A DNA stretch of 64,000 nt, taken from contig NC_092699.1 in assembly GCF_964275005.1 (NCBI RefSeq), positions 19,932,833 through 19,996,832 of the forward strand, read 5' to 3'. The notes below the pieces were generated by a model. The model worked only from the letters and a program-made list of their open reading frames with translations, had not been told where the DNA came from and ran no database searches. Source of the stretch: Diadema setosum. Lineage: Eukaryota > Echinodermata > Echinoidea > Diadematoida > Diadematidae. This document shows, piece after piece, positions 37,501-52,500 of the stretch. Both the position numbers and the translations under genes were made by a program. Numbering within the stretch: the stretch's first letter is position 1; every line of letters begins with the position of its first letter.

Positions 37501-40500
37501 TCTCTGCTCAAGGCTGTTTGGTGTGGATGTGACTTGTGTCCCTACCTGATTCATCTACTGTAGATGACCTCAATCAGGGAGGTAGCACCTCCCTGCCTCA
37601 ATGCTTGTCCCTCTTGCTAATCTTCTCTATTTCAATTTAATTCTATCCAAAGTAATTAATGGGTAATAGATATTTTGGACACGCTAGATTGCACTTGAAC
37701 TACTATAGGCCCGTTCACAAACAACGAAAATCGAAATTTCAATCGCGATCCAAATTTCGATTTTTTTTTTTTCGACCATTCATACACTGGGAAAAATCGC
37801 ATTTTGCAGCAAGGAAAGAACGATCAGTGGCCAAACTGCGCATGCGCGAATCTTGCATGACCGAAGACTGACCCCGCAGTCCCAATAGAGTTTCGCACGC
37901 GCTACGAACGATGGGACTAAAAATACCGATTTCCGAATCTCGATCGCGCTCACACACACGACGCTTGGCAAAATAATCGCGATTATTCTGAAGAATCACA
38001 CTAATAGTGCGAGTTGGATCGCGATAAGGATCGCGGTAATTAGTGAGATTTTTCTGTCCACACTGGAAAAAACTTCGAAATTTTGATCGCGATAAGAAAA
38101 TCGATTTTTAAATCGCACTTTTTCCCTTGTGTGTGAACGGGCCTAGTGTAAACCCCCCACATGTACATTGTATGATTACAAATTTAGGAATGAATCATTA
38201 TCCCTCTTTATGAAGGAAGCTGCAATTTAAGATCATTGTCTTCATACAATGTACATGTTCTGCTGCAGTAGGATGCAGAAATTTGTTTTCAATTCCATGG
38301 TGACTGATGTTAATGTAGAAACTCATGAATCTTTCATAGTTTTGTGTCCATGTACAAGACTTTCTGTGATACACTTGGGGATGATACCAAGTATTACAAA
38401 GGGTGAATGTGAGCTGTTTGTAGAATGGAAGTGAAACTGACAGGAAAAACTTGTGGTATGATAAAAGCTTTGTTCAATCATTATGTTACCATCTTTTATC
38501 ATTGATACACATTGCAGATGGTACTGCTCGGTATTTGAGCTCATTATGTTGTATCATATATACTACTCATCAACAATAAGTCTCTGTATTTTTGTTGTTG
38601 AACTGTAGTGCACCACTTGCATAAACTGACCCCAATTTCATACATTGTAAGCACTACATTTTGTACATAAAATTTTAAAGTGAGAAGCAGAGTGTGCAAC
38701 TATATTGGCCATGATAAATTGCTGTATGAACAGCAGACCAATAGTAGAGCTATGTACACCATATGCAAGGGCTCTTATTAGGTAGTTGAGCACAAACAAG
38801 TCAAGGCTGGTCATTTACCAGAAGTAATTCAGTGTTTGTTGAGGGTTATGTACAACCTGGAACTTGTTGACAAAAGTGTTGGGGGGGGGGGGGGGCAGGG
38901 CTACTCTAATCAAACAATCTACAATGAAACATTGTATCGCTTTGATATTTAGATATTTTAGTTATATTAAAAATATACCTCTTTTAGGCATCAAGTTTAA
39001 AGATTTCTTCATGAAAGGGTCATGTACAAATTTACATCATACCAAACTTTTCAAGACATGCCAAGACTTATTAAGAATCATAAAGTCTACAATATCTGTG
39101 GTGTGGCAACAATCTACGTATTCCTACATATGGTATATTTTCTGTATAAGTGTATTAGTGAAATATGTGCATTGAATGAAGCATTCAAGTATTGTTACAA
39201 TTGTTTGGTGTGTTTTTTTCTCCCTCTTTCTTCCTGAATGTCAGGTTTTGCCATAGGGCATGCAGGTTTGTTGGAGACTATTGGTATGTTTACCCTGGGA
39301 TACTTCATCGTTCTTCTCACGGTTCTTTCACTCTGTGCCATTTCCACCAATGGAGCTGTTGAAGGAGGCGGGGCTTACTGTATCCTTAGCAACACAATGA
39401 ATTACAAACTAGTAGATGAAAGTGAAAGTGATTACTGTGTGTTCCTGTCAAAACAAGAATGGAAAAAGTTCAAAGATTATACACTCTATGTACAAACAAA
39501 GAAAATATAGCAGAGTTAACTTGTGTTTTCATTAAAGGTGTAATATAGTAACATGAAGCCCTGATTGAGAACACAATTCAAGTGGTCTTGAACAAGATGT
39601 ATGATGTCTAGTGCAGTAAACACACACACAATATATCATGGGATGACAATGTGTAGTTTTCCTATTAAATGAAATCTCTTCAGCCAAAGAAGATGGAAGA
39701 TGCACAGAGATACAGGGAAAATAAAAGAAATCTTTACAGGGCACTTTCATCTTTAATGATGAAATCTACTGCAAATTTATCACATATGTATCTTGTGAAG
39801 GTCTACCAGCCATACATGTACATATGTACAGTATGTATCTATCTAATTTGCAATGGAAGAATATGTGGGAAATCATTTTTGTTGTTATTGCTATCAGAGT
39901 TTTGACTCGAAGACCCTACATAGATGTTCCTGTCTCTGATGAAATGTGATACACAGGAGAATTCATGTTGGGGCTTTGGATATTTGTATCATGTAGGTCA
40001 GCTACAAGTGCAATGACAACAGTAAATGACATACATTCCGAACTACATCTACGTTGTATGAAAACTAGATACTGTAAAACGAGGAATGTTTGCGTGCATT
40101 TTAATTTCACGAATTTCGCGAGCGCCAAGATTCGCGAAATTTCCTATCTACACTATGTGCATTGAACGCCAGTGGCAATTCGCGAATATTTCATGCCACG
40201 AAAAAGGCTGTCGGCTCCAATTCGCAAAAATTTTGTGCCGCGAATATATCATGTTTTACAGTAGTTGCACTGATGTGACATATATTTTTTAGCTTGATAC
40301 AGATATCATGAGAAGATTTTGTTTGTAGTAATTGTAGTACAATCCACCTGTTTTGAAATTTTCTATCCAAAACTGTCCAGGCACTGACTCTTGTTTAGAA
40401 ATGTATACTGGACTTACATAATTGTGTGCATGGGTGTGTGTATGTGTACATACACTTTCTAGGGGTTATTCAAGTGGCTGACATTTGCTTTTATTCACTG

Positions 40501-43500
40501 ATATACAAATAAGCTGTTGTGCTGTCCTGTAGTGGTGTGATGTGGTTTATTGCCTTGACAACCAAATGAACATTGTAGTCATGATCAGCCGTGCCCTAGG
40601 TCCAGAACTCGGAGGGAGCATAGGGTTCATCTTCTACCTGGCTAATGTCTTCTCCTGTGCCTTCAACTGCAGTGCCTTCACAGAGATTCTGGAGGATAAT
40701 TTTGGTGAATCAGGTAAGCAACTGAAGAGAAAATAATTTTGCAATATGCTTCCAGGCCAACCAAAGTCTTGAGTGAACTATATAATCATTCATTTTCTTT
40801 TTCTAGACAATGGTTGCATTTGAATCTCAGGCTATTCTCAGGGAATTAAGTGGTTTTATGACGGCCATAGATGGCTGGAGGGGCCTCCTTTTGTTGTTTG
40901 TTTTCTCCATTGTGTGTGTGTGTGGGGGGGGGATTATTCAAATTATCAAACTTTCACCTTTTTTTCTGTTTATATGTACATTCAAAAAACTACGTTCTTG
41001 GTAGCTAGAATTTAGGGTTTAACACAAGTGATAATATTCAGTTTCATTTCTGAAGAAAATCAAAAACTGATCTAATGACATTAATAGCATTTGGTAAATT
41101 CATCTTAACACAGCTATTATTCCTTTGAAAAGTTTGGGATTTATTGAATTTTAAAACATTCTTGATGAAATGTCAGGGAATTTGCATGATGCAAATTTCT
41201 AGTTGTTGCTCATCATGCTTTGAGTATTATTGTGCCTGCTCTTACCCCAAGGTTCACTTGTGAAGAATGGCATTCCAACTGGTGGGGAGAACAAGAGATG
41301 GTGGACATTCCTGTACAGTTCTGCCATCCTCATGTTCTGCTTTCTGGTCTGTGTCATTGGGGCCAAGATGTTTGCCCGTACCACTGGCATCATCTTCCTG
41401 ACTGTGATGGCTGCTATTGTAACAATCATCGTCAATGCCTTTGTCCAGGAGCCCTTCGAGGTTCCTCTGCCTTCATCCAATAGATTTGTTGAGCCAAACT
41501 CCACAGCAAACTACACTGGGCTCAGCCTGGACACACTGAGAGCCAACCTTTTTGGTATGAGTCCATTCAAAGAAGCATCATGACATTTTGCATGGTTGCA
41601 AAATAATGTTTCTCAACATTGTGCATGAAATCTTACAGTAATTCATCTCAGAGTGTGTGGGGTTTTTTTTAATGAAATGAAAAACTAACCCAATGTCACT
41701 CAAAAATGCTCCACTTTTGCACCGAAAACAACAGTTAGATTTCTTTCAGAATTTCTTTCTGAATAAATTCACTGGAAATCTATATAGTATTATTTTTCTC
41801 TCCATCATAAAGAAGTTTCCAGTTTTATGATTCTGCAGAAAGGTCTGAATTACCTACCTCGACAATATATCAGCTTATGGAAGGAAACTACTTTTCAGGG
41901 TTGCAAAAGGGACACACAAACTTTAATGTGTCGTTCTAGTGTATATAGATTGTACAAGCTTTTGTGCTAGTATGATAAGCTTTGAATGCCACCAAGTCTG
42001 AACTACTGTAAAAGTGGATATATTCGCGCGACTAATTTTTCGCGCTGGGCCGGGTCAGAAGAGTTTCGCATGTTTTTAATTCCGCGGAATCAAGACATCA
42101 CGCACAGGAACGTATGGCGAGCAAAAATATTCGTGTGTTTTTATTTTCGCGCTAGTTTCTGGTTGCGCGAAATGTGCGAAAATTTCCACTTTTACAGTAT
42201 GTGGATCATTCTTAGAGAAGTCATGTAAAGTCATGATTACACATTTGATACTATTTCATAGCAAAAGTATGACAGTCATTCAGATGTTTTAGTTTCATTA
42301 TTTTGAAGGTTCTCTGTGTGTTCTCATTGAGTAGTGTTGGTGATAGAAAAAAAAAATAAAACAAAATATATTCTTCAGACTCAGCCTACAATGGTAAGTC
42401 ATACCACATCATAAACTTTTGGAGGTGAAAGCTGCTTCAGGACTGTTTAAAAGCATTAGAACCTGGAATTCTTATCAGCTTGCTGTAATTTCAGTCACTT
42501 GTGGCAGAGGAAATGATTGCCATAGTGAAATATTGAAGGTTTGACACACTGTGTAATGGAGCTTTATTTAGAATATCTTGTGGCAACATAGATCAATATC
42601 CTGTTCATGCTGAAACCAAATCCTATCATCAGATGAAACTTGGTTTAAATCATGACAACATAAAAAAAAGAAAACATTTTTGATAGTGATAAGACTGAGA
42701 GACTTGTCTCCAGGGAGAAGTGAACATTCTATTTCATTTCATTTCTTTACTTTTTTGTCCAGATGCTGTCTAGAAACATTACATGGAAATTTGACTTTGC
42801 CACACAATAGATTTTAAAATATTTAGACAGCATACAAAACAAGAAAGTTATAACATTGCATTGCATATGAGTGATGATGTATATAACGTAATTCATTTTC
42901 CTACTTGACAATGTCACTTTCAAAGAAAAGGTGTTTCGGCATGATGTGTTAGGATAACTGTGCAGCAAATTGTTGTCAGTTGGTTTAGAAGCATATTGTT
43001 GATCTTTGACATTCATATTTTTTCCTTGCCTCTTTTATGTTCCTTTGATCGCTTTGTGAAGACAATTATACACGGGACTACACAACGGGTGAAAAGCAGA
43101 ACTTCCTGACTGTGTTTGCCATTGTATTCAATGGTATTACAGGCATCATGGCAGGGGCCAACATGTCTGGTAAGAGCTGTCTCTGTCTTTACTCTCATTA
43201 CAAACATTCTATGCACCTATCTGCACTCACTTGCATGGTCTTGAGTATCACAAATTGTCCATATGCAATATTTAAAGATATGTTAAGATAGGATCTATTT
43301 GCATTGAGCTTCGACCTGAGTTTGATAGAATCTTTGGACTCACCTGGTCAATGTCAAAAAACATCATAATGTCTTTTGCTAATTTATCAGTGTTACCAGT
43401 AGTATATAGTGACATATAAATGAGTCATTGGCTGGCTCATTAGCTGATTCTATGCATTGTGAACATATGAATATCTCTTTGATGTTGTTCATTTTTGTTA

Positions 43501-46500
43501 AATGAAGAATGTTGTTTAACTGTATCCCTGATAGTACCAGCATCTATTTATGCAGAAAAATAAAACCTCCTCTGAATGGAATAATTGCAATTTTAGTCTA
43601 ATTAGGCTTACATTGTACTCACAGATATTCTCATATGTTGAGCTGCTAAAATCAAGTACAGTTTATAATTAATTGTTAGTAGATTGCATCGTGCATGATG
43701 CCCAGTCATGAATTACAGTATGTTTGTATTTTTGTGCAGTTTAGACTTAAGTTTGATCACAGGTCATATCTAATGCAAGAGGACCCTCACACAATAGGAA
43801 GTTTAATAATCCACCCTTTATTTTAGGTTTTATTAACAAAGAATTAGCTGTGGCTGTAAAACCAAGTGTGTCTTAATGTCTAGTATTCATTCATGATGTT
43901 TGTGTATAAAGTTGATGAATCACTCTGAAACATGTATGCGCTTGCCAAATACATGATATAACTTTTAACAATCATAATGCTAATGATAATAATGATAATA
44001 GAAATAATAATGGTGATAAAAATACAATGATAATGATAATAATAACAATAATACTAAAAATAATGATTGAACTGATAATCTAAGCTACGATGATGTGATG
44101 ATAGTTATCAGCAGTGGTAGGGAATATAGAATTTTGTAGCTTGCTAAAATATTATCCTCAGCCAAGTGGCAAAGATCTTGCAAGAAAGATACATGATATG
44201 TTTACTTACTGTATGTCAGTGTCAGTCAGTGTCAGAGTATGTCACCAATCTGATATTTATTTTAGTTTGATCATGCAGTGAGAAATTGTTTGTGCCTTGT
44301 TGTGTTGAATGGTCAGAAATGTAAATAATGTAATCTCATTTTGTTTGAACACACTAGGTGAGTTGAGGAACCCAGGCAAAGCCATACCACTGGGCACCCT
44401 AGGGGGATGTGCCTACACAGCAGCCATCTATGTTATTGTCTTCCTTCTTGTTGCTGCTTCTTGCAGCAGGTAAATCACCCACTTTTATATCTCAAATGGA
44501 GAGGGGGTTGGCCCTTGTTAATATGCAGTGCACAAGAATGGATCATGTTTTTGTCATCTTTATATCATTGTTTGTCTGAATAGACTTTGGACTTCTTCAA
44601 ATACTTATATTTGAACAGAAGACAGTCAGCCTTTTGGACTGAGCTTTATGTATTATTTGATATCCAGAACTTAAAGTTTAAAGGTGACATTATTGCCCCA
44701 TGAATCATTGTCGGTACAGAGGCTTGCACAATGCATGATTACACTTACCATCCTTCATATGATATCATGATGTGATGCTGGACTCTTGTTTTAACCCGTT
44801 GAGGACAAGTCCCGAGTATACTCGGGAAGGTGTCTATGGGAAATGTGTGTTGTAGCAAAATCAGTCCGTCCTCAACGGGTTAATGTAGTTACCACACATA
44901 ATAGAAGTATAGCATGCATACACTATAATACTGCCAGTGTTCAACCAATAATATTATCTTCATAGATCAAAGGGTAATGACAATATGGTCTTATTACAAC
45001 CTCTTAATTTTTGTCACTGCTTTACCAGAGTGCCCTGTCAGTATTATTACCCCCATCAGGTACTAATTCACGCTTTGTATACTCATGGGTCAAGAGGAAC
45101 ATGGTAGGCAAGCATTCTGTCCAACATTATCTAATACATTGTGGTGCTGTCACATTGTTTCAATCTTGTAATCAAACCTGAAATCTGCTGCATATATTAG
45201 TGGTAATATGAGTGTTGAGTACAGTCAGAGGATTATGCTGTTTCCTAACATTTTGATGGGGAAACAAATCTATTGATTTGAAACATATTTGGATGTCATC
45301 TTTCTGTGTAATATGCTGCATATATGGAATATTTGCACACGGGTGATCCAGAAAACAACAACTCAAAGCAAAACAGAGTGAAAGTAGACAGCAGTTATCT
45401 AAAATAAACAATGCATACATGTGTGAGATGAATCCACAAAGTACATGTATATGTTTATCTTTGTACCACCAGGGAATTGCTGGTGAATGACTACAATTTC
45501 CTGCAGCATGTCAGTGTGTGTGGACCTCTGATTGCAGTAGGCATCATCTGTGCTACACTCTCCACATCACTGAGTACACTGATAGGAGGCTCCAGAGTTC
45601 TCCTAGCCTTGGCTAAGGACAGGGTATTTGGTAGGTTTTACTCTCTTCCATTCCTTCTACCTGTGCTAAGCATCTGTATCTCTAATTTGCTAAATTTGTT
45701 TTCCACTTTATCAAAATCAGTTTCAAACCGACTGTGGTTCATTTAGATGTTATTGTGTTTGCACCTAGGATATTTATATTTCTTTTTTCTTTGAGGAAAC
45801 TACATTGTTCTAAAGATTAGCTGTAATACTATGTTTTGTCTTTTACAGTAGGTAGTCTAAAAGTTGCCAAAGTTAAAAGAAATTTACAAGAGAACAAGTA
45901 TAAACACTGAAACTTAGGTTAGCTGCAAAACATTGCAGAGGGACTTCAGTACTGGTTGTGTCACATTGCTTGGCCTCAGCATAAAAATATAATCAGCATA
46001 AAAAACCTGCATGTGTTAGTAATTTTTAGACCATATTTGAGTAGGACGCCTTAGAATGATGAAAGCAGGTCAGATCCATAGGAATTTCAATGTGACTCAC
46101 ACATTAATAGTTCAATAGCCTCGATAGATAAGCCAATCTCTATCACTGATCATCAACCATGTGAATCGTGACAAACAAAATACATCAGATTGTCTATGAT
46201 TTATGCACTGGTAAGATTGTAACTGCATCATGAATTGTGGTAAAATGCATTCATTATACATTTTCTTCTTGTTCTCATCTCTATCTTTGTTTTGTATAGT
46301 TATCATTGTTCAGGAAAATTTTCCTGCAAATATCTCTTGCTGTTTCAAGATTAAATAGGGGTAGTAGAATCCAGATATTTTATGTCTCCGCCACAAAGTG
46401 GTGCTGGAGGCATTATGTTTTCGGGTTGTCCGTCTGTCCGTACGTCCGTCCGCTTTCGTTTACGCGATAACTTGAGTAATATTTACTGGAATTTTACCAA

Positions 46501-49500
46501 ACTTGGTCCAAGTATGAAGTATGATGGGGCAATTATTTGATTAGATTTTGGGTGAAATCGGCTAAAGGTCAAAGGTCAAAGGTCAAGGTCAAATCATGAA
46601 ATTGTATCCGTTTACGCGATAACTCAAGACTGGATGGAGCAAATTTCACCAAACTTGGTTGGAGGATGATGTATGATGGGACAATTACTTGATTAGTTTT
46701 TCAGTGAAATCGGACAGAGGTCAAAGGTCAAAGATCAAGGTCAAATCCTAAAATTTATCTGTTTACGTGATAACTCAAAACTGGATGAAGCAGCTTTCAC
46801 CAAACTTGGTCCAAGGATGATGTATGATGGGACAATTAGTTGAGTAGATTTTAGTGACATTGGCAAGAGGTCAAAAGGTCAAGGTCAAATGCTACAAATG
46901 TTGCAATTTCCCCCATATCTATGCAATGCCCAAAGGTATTTTCTTGAAACTTGGTGTGGACATGTACTACTGCGTAAAGATTCTCCAGAGAGAGTTTCAT
47001 GTCATAAGGTCAAAGGTTAAAAGGTCAAAGGTTAGGTGAAAATGTTGCAATATCACTTTTCTTGCAAATGGTTCAATGTATCTTCGTGGAATTTGGTACA
47101 TATGCATGTACTGTCTGGCAGGGATTATCTAGGGAATTTAGGGGTCATGGGTCAACAGTCAGGGGTCAAAGGTCAAGGTCAACTCCTCAAAATTTTACTA
47201 TTTCCCTCATATACTAGTATATGCAATGCTTGTATTATTAGTTTCAAAACTTAATACATGCATTACCTAATGGAGATTCTCCGGGAAATTTCCAGCCAGA
47301 AGGTCAAAGGTTAAAGGTCCAGTTTACCTTTGGGAGCAGTGATTTCAAAAATGTTCAAGATATCACATTTGATGCATATGTGTAGGTCTGTTGTATCATA
47401 AAACATCCTACCATATGAAATATTTGCCATAAAGCCTAAAATATAAGGAGATATCAGGGTTTTTCTCAATAAACCGTAACTGTACACGGTTTAGTCTGGA
47501 AACATTTTTATTATAACTATTGTTCACATTTTGTGTATTTAACAACACTTAACATCGATTATACGGATTCAAATTTCGACAGTGGTTGTTTCTATCCCTA
47601 ACTCACATTTTAGAACTATTTTAAAGCACTAATGCTTTCATCTGCAAATGGTAAATTATGCCTTTAAGGGTCAAAGGCCAGGTTTCAATGCCCCCCCCCC
47701 CAAAAAAAAAAACAAAAAAACAAAAAAAAAACAAAAAAAAAACACACACACACAAAAAAAATCTATTTTGTACCATCATCACACTCTTTCTTCATACCTT
47801 GGAAATTACTCAATGCATAAACTTCCCCAAAATTCCCCAAATATGTGTACCTGCACTCTTAGAAAATTATAGCAAACCCAGTTCAAGACATTTCTGACAA
47901 ACATGTCATTTCAATATTTGGCAGTTATGTGAAACTGTCATGGATCACACATTGTGAAAACATTGTACTATACGCCTATTGGGAGAATCCTGCATTATGG
48001 CGGAGGCATCAGTCGCCATAGCGACATTTCTAGTTATTTCTACATTAAAGTAACGTAATATGTATTATTATGGAAACTATCAAACTGGAGTGTGCTTGTC
48101 TTAATTTGTGTCTGAATATGTGCTCTTGTATGCCCTTTGTCTCCAGGAGCTATCACCAATCCTATTGCCAGAGGGGTGACCAAGGGTGGCAACCCCATTG
48201 TAGCTCTGATAGTCTGCTGGTTCATGGTTCAGGTAAAGCTGATGTTTATTTATGTCATTGTAAAGCACTACAGAATGAAATGATGTGCGCTTCTTCTCTC
48301 TTTGGGGTAGTACCCTGAGGCTGAGATGGAATCAGTCAAAATCAATCCTAAATCAAATTAAAACCTACTTTGAAACATGTTATTTGACTACCTTCACATA
48401 AAATATTGAAGAAAAAAAAACAACTTTCCAATATATATTATGAATGCCACCAAGGACATTTTTGACTGCTCTGTGAGAGGAAAAAAAAAAAATTGTATAC
48501 ACATGTATGTACCAGTACTCATATATTTCATTTAGACCTCATCTGTTTTTTCTTGCTCCATTAGAAATAACACAGTTTAGCAGGGTTTTTTTTTTTCTTT
48601 TTTACATTGTCAAAGATATATGTGACCCGCTACAACAAAATGATCCTAAAGTCGCTGACAGCTGAGCCGAGAAAATCGAGTTTGAAGTTGGACCACCAAA
48701 TTGGTCAAAACGATTGGATTTCTGTTTTTGACATAATTTTGTAGTCTAATGTATCGTCTGTCATCTGCCGAAATTTCGAAGGTAAATGATCAAAGGAAAG
48801 GCAAGAAAATAGTATTTTTCTGGGCCATGATTTTCTGACTTTCAGTGGAACAGAAATAAGTCTGAAGATTTGGATTTAGCGCCACAGCTAGACTCCGCCC
48901 CTAGCAACAAGGGATTGATCTTATTGGTCAGTGCATGGCATCCTTATTACTGATTGGTTGTGCGGAGACCACTGGCGCTAAGCTTGAATGAAAATCGCGG
49001 AGGTTGCTAGGAGCATACCTTCTATTTTCAAGTGGTGAAAACTGTCTTGCCTCCCCTTGATCATGATAGCGTCAGAAGGAAAACTTTGAAGACGGTTTTC
49101 TCAAAATGCTGATTTCCTAAACAACTCTACATGCGCTAATGAAATTATCGATATCTCCCCAGCCGAGTTCTTTTATGAGTCATGTTTTATATGGAATTAA
49201 AGTGGAAGAGTAAGGGAATAGTGTCATATCATTTTCAGAAAATTGTCCTCCCTCGACTTTGTATCCTTTTGTTGTAGTGGGACACATATATTACTGGCGC
49301 TTCCAACATCACTTAAAATCTCACAAGACTTATGGAGAGATGCTAAACATTGAGGCAGTATTTTTCCATTTCACAATCATTAATGCATCATCATTACACA
49401 TGCATCGTCATATGAGTGCTGTCATGCACTGTAAACAAGGAGAAAGAATAAAAAAGAGTGATTCATGAGATCAGAGAGCAGTGCCAACATTCATACATGT

Positions 49501-52500
49501 GTTTGATTATCTTGCCAGGAGAGGAAAATGTGAATCATCTTTCTTTACAATGTGCAGTAATATCCCTGGTTAGTAAACAGTCATTCACCACTTCCGTGCC
49601 ATTTTGGGATCTACGGTTGTAAGCTTACAGATGATTGTGAAGAAGCTAACTTTGATTTATACCACATTTTCCTTTTTGGGTGGGTTTTGTTTTGTTTTGT
49701 TTTGCTTTTTTCATTATGTGTAATATGTTTGATAAGTGATTTTACCCAAGAGGACAGTCAACTAGCTGTCCATGCTACCAGCCTGAAAATCATTAAATGC
49801 ATGCAAGGTTCTTCATGGCTCAAAGTGTGCTAACCAAAGTATCACTTCCTGACCAGATGGTGCAATCCGTTTGATCTTATGATCTCAGCAGGAGAAATTG
49901 GGTTTTTGTGTTTAGCACTGCCCAGTTCCTTTCACTTCAGTTTAAGTAAAACACTCTCAGGAAGTTGAATGTTGTTGCAGATGTCAAAATTGTGATTGTC
50001 AAGAAAGTGATGTTGAACACCATAACGAATGTATTGAATGGACTCCTGAGTATACAAGGAACCATTCTCTTGACATATAGATGCATAGAATGAAGTCAGC
50101 AGAAGTTCCAAATCACGAACAGAGAAGTTTTAATAGTCAAATCCAGAACAGAGAAATTTTAATAGTCAAATCCAAATGTTTAATCCAGCAAAACTCTCCA
50201 ATGTAGAGTATAAAAATGTAATCATTTTTTTAGTACATAGGCATCCCACTCTGTGAGTAGAGCTGTTGTATCACCCTAAGACTAAAGTTCAAATTGACTG
50301 GAGCTGCCACAGTCATCTTGCACAATGACCTATGGCGGTGACCCGAGTGTGCAATAGCATGTTTACTGTGGCCGTCATCAGTGATCGTAATAATCATGTG
50401 ACCTATAATGTCTGGTGAGAAGATATCAAGGCAAAGCTCTTGATGGATGAGAATGCAGAGTTTTCTTGACCCGTTCTGTAATTCATAGGACATTTATGAA
50501 TCATGCAGTTGTTATGAGTTAGAACATTTGGAACATTTTTGTCCCAAGTTTGTAAGATTAGGAATAATCTTTGAGTAATTGAGACATGTCACTCTTGCAC
50601 ACCTGCAGATGGTTTTATTCATTGGAGAACTAAACGCCATCGGTCCTCTTGTGTCGGTTTTCTTCCTTCTGTCGTACGCCTGTGTCAATTTGGCCTGCCT
50701 TGCCCTAGATGTGGCTTCTGCTCCAAATTTCAGGTGGGTCGGAATGAGTGATTTTTAAAACTCATGTTATAGACTAATAGATGTTCAGTTTATTTCTGTA
50801 TTTAAATTGTGTCTGCACGGCTATTTTAAATTGACATCTTATGTGAGGTCAAAAGCTGCAGACCATAACAATGCCTGATGTTGCATATAAGTTTCTATTA
50901 CAAATAATTTCCATGACAACCAAATTTACTGTGCAAGATTCTTCTAAAACTTACCTGATTTAGCAACGAAAGATGCATGAAACTCAAATTTTTTATCTGA
51001 AAAAAAAAAATACAAAGTTTAATGCAGGCTGATTGCAAGGCTTGTGACAACCTTTGTATAGCAGAGAACATCCACAGTGATGAATACACAATGCATATCA
51101 AAGGCACACATACACAAACCATGTATACTGCAAATCTTACTCTTCATGTTTATTTGAAGAGCAAATGAAGCATTATTACAATCATCCCAACACTTTTGAG
51201 GTGCTCACATCAGTTACCATAATGTGATATAGAATATTTCTGTATGTAATTGTTGTGTAATAAAATGATGGCATGAATGATGTTCAAAGTTCATACCAAG
51301 ATGTATGTCCTTGGTTCAAACTTGAAACTATTACCGGTATCACTTGTGTTGTAAATGACAGTTTATACCATTTGTTGCTTGTCATCACTGCAGGCCATCT
51401 TTCAAGTACTTCTCCTGGCACACAGCTCTGATTGGAATGATAGGTTGTGTCATCATGCTGTTCCTGATTGAACCCATTTGGGCCTTCGTCGCTATCGTTC
51501 TCTTTTTCTTTCTCCTTGTGGTCATCATCATCTGGGGGCCTGAAAATGAGTGGGGCTACATCTCACAGGCCCTTATCTTTCACCAGGTAGAACAAAAGAA
51601 TACAATGTAATAAACACAAGCACACCTCAGGAATACATGTATGTGAATAGTAGCAGTCCATATGTCTAAGACATCATTAAGACATTGAACATGAGTATAA
51701 TACAAAATAGGTGAATTGCAGGTGAAAAACAAGACTTGCTAATATACCAGGAAGTACAATTCATGATCTTACAGATTATGACATATAACATATGCCATGT
51801 GCTGTATGTGTGGAATATTTTGCACCGTTTTTTTATTTCTGCATATTTCGTGAGTGGACTGATATTCTTTAAATTGACAACATGCAAAGAATACTTCCTG
51901 CTTGGAACACAAATACTCTTTATCGTCTCCAAGATGGGAAATCATTAACTTTCCACTGGAAAAGGGACACACTTATTTCTCATTCCATCTCTGTGGTTCT
52001 CAATTGGGAATTCATCCACTTGCAGAATTGTCTTACAAGTCCTACAATGTAGGTCAGGAAATAGTATTCAAATGAAAAATATGGCATATTTACAGTGATG
52101 AACATTTCTCATCAAATTGCCAATAGTTTGAACATTACGCTGAGAAATACCATATTTCCACCAAATGTGCTCAAGTAAGAGAGATAGATAGTTATTTGGA
52201 ATAGCCAGTGGAATTATGAGAGTATTTAGAGAGCTATGCAATTTTTTTCTCTTGAAAGAGTAATGTCCAATGTCAGTATACTGATATGAAAATGACTGAA
52301 CAACATGAAAAAGGATACATCGTGTGAAAATTAATACTGTTATAGTATTCAGGCATGTAGAGTGATGTATTGATAAAATACCTCAGTGAATGATAATTTG
52401 CAGCAATGTCATTATGTTTTCTTCACTCTGTAATACAGGAAAGGGTACACTCTTTAATGATATAGTTGTTTTACAGTTCTATAATTTTCCACCACAGGAA

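Larger units (their letters stand above)
22956..39244 (+). other. SLC12A9 intron 1 (16.3 kb)
   Basis: Exon 1 ends FLRV-G and the next exon continues G-FAIGHAG exactly as in relatives, so no coding exon is missing. Elements with defined ends are listed separately. The remaining stretches (22956-23790, 25700-26465, 26559-27788, 28231-29200, 30590-32100, 36291-37705, 38146-39244) show homopolymers (G runs near 31065 and 38880; C and A runs near 34465-34564) but no gene or bounded element that I can recognise. Confidence 0.85.

Noticed and set aside
27773..37871. Similar short open frames near 27773 and 37659 as a conserved gene pair
   Set aside because: Both are translations of the two copies of the TA-flanked MITE.
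46383..47310. Gene-specific nuclear-receptor enhancer of SLC12A9
   Set aside because: The AGGTCA sites are part of a mobile element with repeats, so a gene-specific role cannot be assumed from sequence.
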